Below, piece after piece: positions 1 through 7,800 of a stretch of 21,012 nucleotides of DNA. The stretch is from a virus. The notes beneath the pieces were generated by a model, which worked only from the letters and a program-made list of their open reading frames with translations, was not told where the DNA came from and did no database searches. The stretch is taken from positions 1-21,012 of the IMG/VR virus record IMGVR_UViG_3300017735_000128; one strand, 5' to 3'. Position 1 is the stretch's first letter. Each line of letters starts with the position of its first letter. A program made the translations under genes and the position numbers.

Positions 1-1
1 A

Positions 2-202
2 AAGAAAGACAACATCAATCCTGAGCATTACACACAAGGGATAGAGTGCATTGATTATATCACTTCAAAAAACATGAGTTTTCTGGAAGGCAATGTGATA
101 AAATATGTAACTCGTTACAAAATGAAGAATGGATTAGAAGATTTAAAGAAAGCACAATGGTACTTAAATCGGCTAATAGAAATTACAACAAGAGAGGAGT
201 AA
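2..202 (+). CDS. DUF3310 family phage protein, 5'-truncated by window edge
   Basis: The frame is open from base 2 to a TAA at 200-202 and gives 66 residues without a start, so the true start lies left of the window. The visible protein begins KKDNINPEHYTQG and contains IECIDYI, then FLEGNVIKYVTRYK and a C-terminal GLEDLKKAQWYLNRLIE. This NPxHY ... GNxxKYxxRYxxKxGxxDLxKAxWYL pattern is what I recognise as DUF3310 (SaV-like), a small phage family sometimes labelled nucleotide kinase without firm biochemistry. It is usually found among phage DNA-metabolism genes, as here. The next gene starts four bases after its stop, and the GAGGAG at the end of this gene serves as that gene's ribosome binding site. 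The family call is fairly secure; the function is not known. Confidence 0.8.
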   Translation, partial: KKDNINPEHYTQGIECIDYITSKNMSFLEGNVIKYVTRYKMKNGLEDLKKAQWYLNRLIEITTREE

Positions 203-206
203 GAAA

Positions 207-1016
207 GTGGAAAAGAGTATAAATACTATAATACCCGATGTGTACGAGGTGATGAAGTCAAAGAATTATTCTGGAGACCTAGACACCATAGCTATGCAAT
301 GTGGTAGAGAGGTTGAACAAGCAATTAAGAATGCTTTTGAACCTTATGAAGCAAAGACAAACTTGAGAATGTCTAGCATTGGTCGTTGTGAAAGGGCACA
401 GTGGTATACTGTGAAAGGGTACACACCAGAGGAGATAGATGGGAGTGTGTACCTTACCTTTCTACAAGGTCATGTGTTAGAAGCTATGCTTGTGGCTCTA
501 ATTAAACTGTCAGGACACTCAGTTACAGAACAACAGAAAAAACATACTGTAGAGGGAGTGGATGGTTCTCAAGATTGCACTATTGATGGAGAACTTGTAG
601 ATATTAAGACCGCTAGTGCTTGGTCTTGGGATAACAAGTTTGCCGAGGATGGTATTAAAGATGATGGCTTCGGCTACATCAAGCAACTATCAGCCTATGG
701 CAAAGGAGACAAGAGAAAGCATGGTTACTTCCTTGCTTTGAATAAAAACAAATCAACTCTTAAGCTGTGCAAACAGGAACTTGAACAAGATGTAGATACT
801 TTTATTGTTGACTTAAAAAATAAAATGGCCTCGGATACACCGCCTATGAGAATAGCTAACGCTACTACTATGACTAAGTCAGGAGAGGAGAAGCTATGCA
901 TGACCTGTGCATTTTGTGGATTCAAAGAGGACTGTTATGGTAGCTTAGATGCTAGACCTATTCCTTCAGGCAAGATAACTAATTATTTTGTTGACAATAA
1001 AGGAGCAAGTTTTTGA
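207..1016 (+). CDS. Cas4/RecB-like PD-(D/E)XK exonuclease with Fe-S cysteine signature
   Basis: This 269-residue protein has the layout of phage Cas4-like exonucleases. A lone cysteine, C61, follows SSIGR; GHVLE (88-92) matches the family's GxxxE helix; D127 in TIDGE and D132-I-K134 form the PD-(D/E)XK catalytic pair; QLSAY (160-164) is the QxxxY motif. C234-x2-C237-x5-C243 near the C-terminus, with C61, is the four-cysteine set that holds a 4Fe-4S cluster in Cas4 and AddB nucleases; C231 is an extra cysteine. The start is GTG at 207, supported by GAGGAG at 194-199 and by lack of a suitable ATG. It probably resects DNA ends in recombination, or degrades host DNA, in the cytoplasm. No cas1 or cas2 or CRISPR array is present, so a CRISPR role is unlikely. 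Confidence 0.85.
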   Translation: MEKSINTIIPDVYEVMKSKNYSGDLDTIAMQCGREVEQAIKNAFEPYEAKTNLRMSSIGRCERAQWYTVKGYTPEEIDGSVYLTFLQGHVLEAMLVALIKLSGHSVTEQQKKHTVEGVDGSQDCTIDGELVDIKTASAWSWDNKFAEDGIKDDGFGYIKQLSAYGKGDKRKHGYFLALNKNKSTLKLCKQELEQDVDTFIVDLKNKMASDTPPMRIANATTMTKSGEEKLCMTCAFCGFKEDCYGSLDARPIPSGKITNYFVDNKGASF

Positions 1017-1186
1017 AGCTACTACCAGAGTTGAAGGCTTTTATCTCTGCAACTTATGACACCTGTTTAATATGTGATGAGTTAGAGATAGAGCCTGATG
1101 AGTTACTTGATGCATTTGAAAGTAAACTCATTGAAAAGAAAGATAGATTCTTAGAGGACTTTGAGGAGACCGAATGGAATACATAG
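1013..1186 (+). CDS. hypothetical 57-residue acidic protein (TTG start)
   Basis: An open frame of 57 codons starts with TTG at 1013, overlapping the exonuclease stop as TTGA. AGGAG at 1001-1005 sits seven bases upstream, which decides the start. The protein reads MKLLPELKAF and continues with a CLIC pair at residues 18-21, then an acidic helix-rich tail containing EIEPDELLDAFESK. It has no signal peptide or membrane segment. Its own tail supplies GAGGAG-like bases before the next start at 1174, which it overlaps by 13 bases. I do not recognise the family. The good ribosome site and the fit between neighbours make it a real gene despite its size. Confidence 0.65.
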   Translation: MKLLPELKAFISATYDTCLICDELEIEPDELLDAFESKLIEKKDRFLEDFEETEWNT

Positions 1187-1377
1187 AGATAAGCCTAGCT
1201 TTTATGTTATTAGGTGCAGTTGCTATTTACTTTACACACAAGAGAGCATACGACAAAGGAATAACAACAGCAATACTATTACACAGAAATGGCAGATTAA
1301 AGTACAAAGATTATTATGACGAGAATGGCGATAAGATGGTTGACATTGAAATCGCACCACTAGAGGATGAAGAATGA
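1174..1377 (+). CDS. small single-pass membrane protein, 67 residues
   Basis: The protein has one N-terminal hydrophobic segment (roughly residues 5-21, ISLAFMLLGAVAIYFTH), followed by a charged region with HRNGRLKYKDYYDENGDK and an acidic end. This predicts a single-pass inner-membrane protein with a small cytoplasmic tail. It starts at an ATG with a GAGGAG-type site just upstream (TTGAGGAGACCG) and overlaps the ribonucleotide reductase start at its end (ATGA). The position, squeezed between a nuclease and the reductase, suggests co-translation with these genes. No known family is recognised and no function can be assigned. Confidence 0.65.
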   Translation: MEYIEISLAFMLLGAVAIYFTHKRAYDKGITTAILLHRNGRLKYKDYYDENGDKMVDIEIAPLEDEE

Positions 1378-3338
1378 ACACACTACCGAATGACTACCAA
1401 AACTTTATAGCACTAAGCAGATATGCAAGGTGGCTACCTGATAAAAACAGAAGAGAGACATGGCAAGAGACAGTTGCTAGATACTTTGACTTCATGGAAG
1501 AACATCTCAAAGAGAACTGTGACCATGAGTTATTACCCAAGACTAGGAAAATATTAGAAGATGCAGTATTAAACCTAGAAGTTATGCCGAGCATGAGAGC
1601 ATTGATGACCTCAGGCAAGGCACTCAAAGACAACAACATAGCCGGATACAACTGTGCATACCTTAGTGTTGACCATCCCAAAGCATTTGATGAGTGCTTG
1701 TATGTACTCATGCATGGAACTGGTGTAGGCTTTAGTGTAGAAAGACAATTCATTTCCAAACTACCAGAAGTACCAGAAGAAATGATTGATGTTGAGGACA
1801 CAGTAGTGGTACAAGACAGTAAGGAAGGATGGCAGTCTGCGTTTAGAAAACTAATTACTTATTTATACAATGGTGAAATGCCTAAGTGGGATTTCTCTAG
1901 GATTAGACCCAAAGGTTCTAGGTTAGCTACCTTTGGCGGTAGAGCAAGTGGTCCTGAACCACTGCTTGATTTATTTAACTTCGCTACTAACCTATTCAAA
2001 GAGTCAGTAGGAAGAAAGCTAACAAGTTATGAGTGTCATAGAATGATGTGTAAGATAGCAGAGGTGGTAGTCGTAGGTGGTGTGCGTAGGTCAGCACTTA
2101 TATCTCTATCGAACTTAACTGATGAGCGTATGCGTAACGCTAAGTCAGGTCAGTGGTGGTCAGACACACCGGAAATGGCACTCAGTAACAATAGCGTATG
2201 CTACACAGAAAAGCCAGACATTGGAATCTTCATGAAAGAGTGGACTTCTTTATATGAATCTAAGTCAGGTGAGCGTGGTATCTTTAACAGAGAAGCGGCT
2301 ATCAAACAGGTAGCATCCATAGGTAGGAGAGATACTGAGCATGACTTTGGTTGTAATCCTTGTAGTGAAATAATCCTGAGAGATGGTCAATTTTGTAACT
2401 TAACAGAGGTAGTGATACGAGCAACAGACACACAGAAAGATATGCTCCGTAAGGCAAGATTAGCCACCATACTGGGCACATTTCAGGCAAGTCTTACTAA
2501 TATTAAGAGACTTAGACCGAAATGGGTTAAAAATACAGAAGAAGAAGCCTTGCTTGGAGTGTCATTAACTGGTATAATGGACAATAGTTTTATGAATGGT
2601 AGCAGTGAAGATAGAGGCTACTATGGTAAAAGAAGTTTACCTGACTTTCTCAGCGACCTTAGAAAAGAAACAGTTAAGGTTAATGAGCATTGGTCAGAAC
2701 TGCTAGGTATCAGTCAAGCAACTGCAACAACAGCGATTAAACCTAGTGGCACAGTCAGTCAATTAGTAGATAGTGCAAGTGGTATACACACTAGGCACAA
2801 TGACTACTATTTCCGTAGAGTAAGAGCAGACGCTAAAGACCCTATCGCTCAACTCATGGAAGACCAAGGCATACCTTGTGAGGCTGATGTAATGAAACCT
2901 AATAGCGTTAAAGTCTTTACCTTCCCAATGAAAGCACCCGAAGGTGCTATACTTAGGAACGACAGGACTGCTATCGAACAGCTAGAACTATGGCTCACTT
3001 ATCAAAGATATTATTGTGAACATAAGCCTAGTGTGACCGTAAGTGTAAGAGAGCATGAGTGGATGGAAGTAGGTGCGTGGGTATACAAGCACTTTGATGA
3101 GGTCAGTGGTGTTAGTTTCCTGCCACACTCTGACCACTCCTACCAACAAGCACCTTATGAAGACTGTACTAAAGCAGAGTACACCAAACTAGCTAAGAAG
3201 ATGCCTAAGTCAGTAGACTGGGATTTGATTAGCCAGTACGAGTTGACAGATATGACAGTAGGTACTAAATCATTAGCATGTACTGGTAGTGTATGTGAAC
3301 TTGTTGACTTAGTTGAAGAAGAGAGGGATGTAGAATGA
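1374..3338 (+). CDS. nrdJ: adenosylcobalamin-dependent (class II) monomeric ribonucleotide reductase
   Basis: This 654-residue protein makes deoxyribonucleotides from ribonucleotides for phage DNA synthesis, using a thiyl radical made with adenosylcobalamin. The key residues are visible. C94 in NCAYLS and C341 in FCNLTE form the active-site redox pair; NPCSE holds N328, the radical cysteine C330 and E332; and C330-C341 have the same 11-residue spacing as C408-C419 in the Lactobacillus leichmannii enzyme. A C-terminal CTGSVC (C636, C641) matches the swinging re-reduction pair. MHGTGVGFSVER (113-124) and KPSGTVSQLVDSASG (456-470) are further typical blocks. It is somewhat shorter than the 739-residue Lactobacillus protein. 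There is no separate small radical subunit, as expected for class II. It starts four bases inside the upstream gene and also overlaps a tiny downstream ORF. Confidence 0.95.
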   Translation: MNTLPNDYQNFIALSRYARWLPDKNRRETWQETVARYFDFMEEHLKENCDHELLPKTRKILEDAVLNLEVMPSMRALMTSGKALKDNNIAGYNCAYLSVDHPKAFDECLYVLMHGTGVGFSVERQFISKLPEVPEEMIDVEDTVVVQDSKEGWQSAFRKLITYLYNGEMPKWDFSRIRPKGSRLATFGGRASGPEPLLDLFNFATNLFKESVGRKLTSYECHRMMCKIAEVVVVGGVRRSALISLSNLTDERMRNAKSGQWWSDTPEMALSNNSVCYTEKPDIGIFMKEWTSLYESKSGERGIFNREAAIKQVASIGRRDTEHDFGCNPCSEIILRDGQFCNLTEVVIRATDTQKDMLRKARLATILGTFQASLTNIKRLRPKWVKNTEEEALLGVSLTGIMDNSFMNGSSEDRGYYGKRSLPDFLSDLRKETVKVNEHWSELLGISQATATTAIKPSGTVSQLVDSASGIHTRHNDYYFRRVRADAKDPIAQLMEDQGIPCEADVMKPNSVKVFTFPMKAPEGAILRNDRTAIEQLELWLTYQRYYCEHKPSVTVSVREHEWMEVGAWVYKHFDEVSGVSFLPHSDHSYQQAPYEDCTKAEYTKLAKKMPKSVDWDLISQYELTDMTVGTKSLACTGSVCELVDLVEEERDVE

Positions 3339-3397
3339 TAGAAACAGCATTACTTATCTTAGCACTTCAACTAATCATTATAAAAATGTTAGACTAA
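3335..3397 (+). CDS. possible 20-residue hydrophobic peptide
   Basis: An ATG at 3335 overlaps the reductase stop as ATGA and opens a frame for MIETALLILALQLIIIKMLD. The peptide is almost entirely a single hydrophobic helix and would sit in the membrane if made. Translational coupling with the reductase is plausible: AGAGAGGGATGTAGA just upstream contains a purine-rich GAGGG. At 20 codons chance cannot be excluded. The next gene has its own AAAGGAG site, so this ORF is not needed to explain spacing. Confidence 0.35.
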   Translation: MIETALLILALQLIIIKMLD

Positions 3398-3411
3398 TAA
3401 AGGAGTAAGTT

Positions 3412-3651
3412 ATGTTAGAGAAAATAAAGAATGGTGCTGATGGTGCTATAGATGTAGGTATTAAGTTGATTAGCTTATCAATTGTATTACAGATTATCTT
3501 TGGTTCAAAGGTAGCCTTCCTTACAGGAAATGTAATTGGTTCTATACTTGATATAGTTTGGACTCTTGGTAATGCAGGACTAGCGGGAATAATCGCAGCC
3601 GGTATTATTTGGAAACTACTCGATAAAGACATCACGAGTGGAGGCAAGTAA
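3412..3651 (+). CDS. small multi-pass membrane protein, 79 residues
   Basis: The sequence has hydrophobic stretches at about residues 16-31, 34-50 and 52-69, separated by GSK and by glycine-rich turns, with a short charged N-terminus (MLEKIKNGAD) and a KDITSGGK tail. Two or three membrane passes are likely. Start at ATG 3412 is supported by AAAGGAG at 3399-3405. The size and topology would suit a holin or a membrane-modulating early protein, but it lies in the replication block next to ribonucleotide reductase, not beside an endolysin, so I would not call it a holin. It overlaps the next small ORF by 14 bases. Confidence 0.65.
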   Translation: MLEKIKNGADGAIDVGIKLISLSIVLQIIFGSKVAFLTGNVIGSILDIVWTLGNAGLAGIIAAGIIWKLLDKDITSGGK

Positions 3652-3772
3652 GCCAATCAAGAAACCTAGTGGTCTTGTTCAACTAGACAAGACTGCTAGA
3701 CTCTACAGAGAATTACAAAAGAAAAAAAATAAACCTAGCCCAAGGCTTTGGAAATCTGATTGGAGAAAGTAA
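3638..3772 (+). CDS. possible 44-residue basic protein (GTG start uncertain)
   Basis: The frame between the membrane protein and the lipoprotein is open for 44 codons and gives a strongly basic product, including KPIKKPSGLVQLDKTARLYR and RELQKKKNKPSPRLWKSDWR in succession. GTG at 3638 is the only ordinary start codon, but no good ribosome site precedes it; a GGAGG at 3640-3644 lies inside the ORF and would instead favour a start a few codons later, where only a non-standard ATC is found. The end couples neatly to the next gene (TAATG at 3770-3774). Real coding is likely from composition and gap-filling; the exact start is doubtful. Confidence 0.45.
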   Translation: MEASKPIKKPSGLVQLDKTARLYRELQKKKNKPSPRLWKSDWRK

Positions 3773-3918
3773 TGAAGTTACTGATTATCCCACTTCTTAT
3801 TGTTACCTTAATAGGGTGCAGTGTACTAGAAGATAAACTAAACATAGAAAGACAAGAATACTTAGAATGCAAACCACCAGAAAGTACATTATGCATAGGG
3901 TGGAAGTATGAAAAATAA
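3772..3918 (+). CDS. small lipoprotein, 48 residues
   Basis: MKLLIIPLLIVTLIGC is a compact lipoprotein signal: basic N-terminus, hydrophobic core and an LIGC lipobox, with cysteine 16 as the predicted lipidated residue. Only about 32 residues remain after processing, including two more cysteines (C33 and C41), so it would be a tiny envelope-anchored peptide. Start ATG overlaps the previous stop (TAATG), with a GGAG at 3762-3765. Small phage lipoproteins include outer-membrane spanins (Rz1-like) and superinfection-exclusion factors. It lacks the proline richness of classic Rz1 and no inner-membrane spanin partner is evident, so the role remains open. Confidence 0.6.
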   Translation: MKLLIIPLLIVTLIGCSVLEDKLNIERQEYLECKPPESTLCIGWKYEK

Positions 3919-4312
3919 AGGAATACTTCCATTACCTGTGTTCACTAGAGGCAGAGGAGAAAAGAAAAAGGAACACTTAGTTAGTTTAAACAATTTCTTT
4001 CCTATGCATTACATACAAAAGAATAATGTTAAACGAGCCTATCATGATACTGTTATGGATTGGGTACAAACACTGCCCAAGTACAAGACCATACAGCCAC
4101 ACTACAAACTATACTTTAAAACAAAACACAAAAGAGATTTAGATAACTATACATTTACTATGCATAAGTTTCTTATGGATGCATTAGTAGAAGGCGAAGT
4201 CATTGAAGATGACCACTATGAGATTGTAACTAAGGTTACTACAGAGATTGGTGGATTAGATACGGACAACTATGTTGTCGTAGAAATTAAGGGAGAGGAA
4301 CTTGGCACTTAA
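3908..4312 (+). CDS. rusA: RusA-like Holliday junction resolvase
   Basis: This 134-residue protein carries the RusA signature: KRDLDNYTFTMHKFLMDAL at residues 75-93 supplies D77, D79, N80 and D91, and IEDDHYEI supplies D101-D102. RusA dimers cut four-way DNA junctions symmetrically using these acidic residues with Mg2+. The length is close to the roughly 120 residues usual for the family. A phage of this type would use it to resolve recombination and replication branches before packaging, the role that endonuclease I plays in T7. The start ATG lies 11 bases inside the lipoprotein gene, with AGGGTGGAAGT just before it. It overlaps the next gene at its end. Confidence 0.88.
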   Translation: MKNKGILPLPVFTRGRGEKKKEHLVSLNNFFPMHYIQKNNVKRAYHDTVMDWVQTLPKYKTIQPHYKLYFKTKHKRDLDNYTFTMHKFLMDALVEGEVIEDDHYEIVTKVTTEIGGLDTDNYVVVEIKGEELGT

Positions 4313-4700
4313 CAAAAGCAAAGACATAAAAGAACTAAAAAAGTTTGATGTAGACCTAGAGTTTGGTCAGCAATGGGAGAAGCACATAGATGAGATGTTC
4401 TCAGGTGCTAAGAAGTGTGAAGTTAAAACAGAGAGGGATAAGTGGGCAACTACAGGTAACATCTGTATTGAGACAGAGAGCTATGGTAAACCCTCAGGAT
4501 TAACTAGCACAGAGGCTGAGTTATGGGTACATAATTTAGTTAAGGATGGAGAGTTGTGCTGTAGCCTAGTGTTTAACACAGACAAACTACGAAAAACAAT
4601 GGAGGAAATGAAACCTTACACTGTCATGGGTGGGGATAACAAGGCATCTAAGATGTACTTAGTTAATATAGCTAAGCTCTTGAAGGCTGTTTCTTCTTAG
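4302..4700 (+). CDS. probable PD-(D/E)XK-type phage nuclease (TTG start)
   Basis: A 132-residue protein with an EVKTERDKW stretch (E40-x-K42) following an acidic helix (DLEFGQQWEKHID, 18-30), then TGNICIETES with E57 and E59 and a GKPSGLTST loop. This resembles small restriction-fold phage nucleases in which ExK and a preceding acidic residue bind the metal, and the GKPSG(L/I)xxT loop recurs in such phage proteins as I recall them. The start is TTG at 4302, chosen because GGGAGAGGAA lies just upstream and no ATG fits. It overlaps RusA by 11 bases, which supports a joint role in DNA branch or host DNA processing. Its 3' end overlaps the opposite-strand gene at 4672-4824 by 29 bases. The fold call is moderate. 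Confidence 0.6.
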   Translation: MALNKSKDIKELKKFDVDLEFGQQWEKHIDEMFSGAKKCEVKTERDKWATTGNICIETESYGKPSGLTSTEAELWVHNLVKDGELCCSLVFNTDKLRKTMEEMKPYTVMGGDNKASKMYLVNIAKLLKAVSS

Positions 4701-4824
4701 ACCCTTTCTTTTTATCATAACCCCAATTAATATCTGACAAGCCTTTGTCAATAGCCTGTTGTAATGGCGGAGATTTTATATTCTGAAATCCCGGTTGGTT
4801 ATCTAAGTCTATACATTTTCTCAT
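4672..4824 (-). CDS. 50-residue basic protein at the end of the late operon
   Basis: On the minus strand an ATG at 4822-4824 opens a 50-codon frame ending at TAG 4672-4674. The product begins MRKCIDLDNQPGFQNIK and ends in a strongly basic DKKKGSKKKQPSRA tail. TTAGGAGATTAGTA before the ATG is an excellent ribosome site that lies within the last codons of the upstream 1115-residue gene. This fills what otherwise would be the only real gap in the window. It runs tail-to-tail into the plus-strand nuclease gene with a 29-base overlap. I do not recognise the family; it may be a minor virion protein by position. Confidence 0.65.
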   Translation of the reverse strand: MRKCIDLDNQPGFQNIKSPPLQQAIDKGLSDINWGYDKKKGSKKKQPSRA

Positions 4825-4826
4825 TA

Positions 4827-7800
4827 CTAATCTCCTAAGAAATATTCCTGTCCAATTCTACCAGTAGTAGCATTTAAAAATATCTTGTACATTTCTTCCG
4901 CAGTATCTCCCACAGGCTCATCACCCATAATCTTTTTCAAGAAGCCATCAACATATGCTGGACCCGGTCCTGCAATGTAACCTGCAACTTTAGCATCCCC
5001 AAGCTCTCCTATCAACGGAATACCCACAGCACTTACTGTTTCTAAGACACCTCTTTCTTCCTCTACCCCTTTAATAGCATCCTTGATTGCCATAGCTAAT
5101 GCAGCCATTCCTATTGCAGCACTTATAGATGAAATCGCAGCCATCTTACCAACAAAATCAGAAGAACAGAACTTAGGATTTAACTTAGCGTTAACTCTCC
5201 TAGCTATTGTATTACCAAATAATATAGGGAAAGATTTAAGCTGGGCAATTAACATGAGATTAGGGTCTGACATCCAAAGCGGGCGATTACCAGCAGTTGG
5301 CTCAAGTGCTACATCTGTTGTTATTTTACGCATCCAAGGAATCATTACATCTCTTACAGAAATAGTATTGCCTTTTGAATTTACAAATGTACTGTCTAAG
5401 AATGCATCATCTAGTATAGCATTTTTAATGTTACCATTAGCAAGAGCACCTACCTTTTCAAAGTCTGACATGCTCAATCCATTTTCTTTTAGTTCTTGTA
5501 ACAACAATCTTTTCTTTGTTTTACTTAAATTATTTATGTTGTTTAATTGGTCTTGTATCATATTCAAACCAGCAGCAGCAGTCCATACTCTTACAGCATT
5601 TGTGTACTGTGTCAAAAACATAGCACCGGGGCTACGGAAGAAATAGTTTAATGCAACATTCCTATCTCCTGCCATTAGTTTGTCTATTCTTTCAGACATT
5701 TGTGGTTGCATTGCCATGCCCATAACTCTAAGCAAGTCTCGGCCAAAAGAAGTTCTAGCATCTTTTCCTTCTGCTCCTCCATAAATAGAACGAGCTAACC
5801 CTTTCAACGCATATCCAGCTACAGTAGGTGAAGCCTTAAGCATGTTGTACCATCCAGCTCTTTGTCCAATCCACATAGGCTCAGTCCAAGAACTTATAGT
5901 AGCTAGTCCTAAGTAACTAATAGAAGTTACTGTAGACAAACCTTTCATAGCTTGTATAGCAGCCCGTTGCTCAGGTGTCTTTGGTTTTTTGTATACATTA
6001 TGGTATGCATCATAAATGCCCCATAGTTTTTCTACTTGAGCTGAGTCAACTGCACCTGATTTAATCAAGGTGTTAATAGCATCGTTATACTTATTAGCTT
6101 TGTCTCCGCCAAATGCCTCTGCTGATGCCATTCTTGTAACAGCACTAAACAAATACCTTTCTATAGAATCTAATGTATCTTCATTCCTAAACTCAGGAGA
6201 AAGATTATCCCACTTGCCATCTCTTGCTCTTTCAAAAGAAGATATTCCCATGCCACCATCTGTAGCTTCTGCCCTAATTTGCTCAGAAGTAAATACATTT
6301 GGGTCAACATCGTTTAGTACATTTTGCAATACTAAATCTGCTTCGACTGTACTAAGACCAACATCTCTTACTAAACTTTCTTTAAATCTTTCTGGATTCT
6401 TTTTTACTTTCTTGTAATCAATACCTCTGCTCAAGTAACCTTCTTGGTGTCCAATAGTTAAACCATCTTTGCCTAGTGTTTTACTTAAAGCCTGATAAAT
6501 ACTTTCTTGTATATCAGCAATGTCTTTTATACTAGCATCTAATTCTTTTTTCTTTCTCTTACCTAAAGCTCTAGTTACTTCAGCTTCAGCTTCTTGTAAA
6601 TTGTACAAAGGACTAACGTTACCTTCTTCCAACTTAGCTGCTATGTATTTATTAACAGACGGTCTAACACTACTAGCCATTTCTCCCATAAGTGCAACAT
6701 GCCGAGTCCATTTATTTTTAACTTTCTCAAACTTGTTTATATAATCACCTATGTACTTATGTCTTAATGTTTCAAAAGACTTAGATACATTTTGAGATTC
6801 ACCGCTTCCAGTAGAAGCATCTGTAAGTGGAGAAGACACAGCCATAAACGCTGCCATTTCTTTACCTGTCTGTACTTTGTTTTGTATATCAGGAAGACCA
6901 TCCGTTGCTCTTCTTAGTAACACATTAGCAGCTGCGTCTTTAATATTAGTAAGAAACCCTTTAGGGTCTGCTTCTGCATTAAACAGCTCAGGAATTACAT
7001 CCTCTACATTTGCATCAATGTCTTTTTTAGGTGGCCTAATATTCACCATTGCATCTGGCTGTCTAACAACAGGACCTACACCAGCAGTAGCCACACCTGC
7101 TCCAGTCATTGTATTAAACTGTTTTAGTAACTCATCATACTGTTTGTTATATTGGTCTACGTTTAAAGTATACTGTTCACCAGCAGCAGCTTTTCTACGA
7201 GCATCTTCAAAGTCTAAAATTAATTTGTCTTTTTTACGACTTCTGTTTACATCTGTAGCTTTACTAAGTGCAACAGGAGAACCATAGACACCACCACCAG
7301 CAGCACCTACTACAAAATCAGTAGCTAAGTCGTTCTTGTCTAACCCTTCTAAGCCTAATGCAGAAGTACGCATTGTGTTTATTTGTTGTGCAGTTTCTGT
7401 AGCACCTTCTATGCCTGCTGATTGAGCAGTTTGTTTTGCCCCTTTGTACAGCATAGCACCTATTTTTTCTTTATCTGTTTCTTTTAAATTCTTAGCTATT
7501 TGTTTAAAAGATTTCTTAGCAGGCAATCCTGCTTTGTTTAAAGACCTAGCCCATACATTAGGAAGTACAAAATCTAATCCTGCATTTTGTATAGCAGTCC
7601 AACTAGCCCTGCCTATTTCCTTATCTGTTAATTCATTTACTGTTTTATTATCAGCAGCAGCATGTGTTTCTACTGCCTCATCTAATAACATTAAATAGTT
7701 TAATCCGGCAGCAGCACCTGTTATACCAGCACCAATAAGTTTAGTAGCACCCGGTCCTTTCATCATAAGATTTTGACCTAGTGTTAAACCAAACATAGTT

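Noticed and set aside
207-1016. CRISPR-associated role for the Cas4-like protein
   Set aside because: No repeat-spacer array and no cas1 or cas2 gene occur in the window; the domain is common in phages as an exonuclease.
4700-4826. Bidirectional terminator at the convergence of the two blocks
   Set aside because: I looked for an inverted repeat with a T-run on either strand and found none convincing; most of the stretch is covered by the 50-residue gene.
5083-5646. 187-codon plus-strand open frame
   Set aside because: It is antisense to the 1115-residue gene and shows the composition of a shadow frame; no ribosome site or family resemblance.
6070-7698. Several plus-strand open frames of 74-136 codons
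   Set aside because: All lie antisense to the 1115-residue gene, with Ser/Leu/Ala-rich shadow composition and no ribosome sites.
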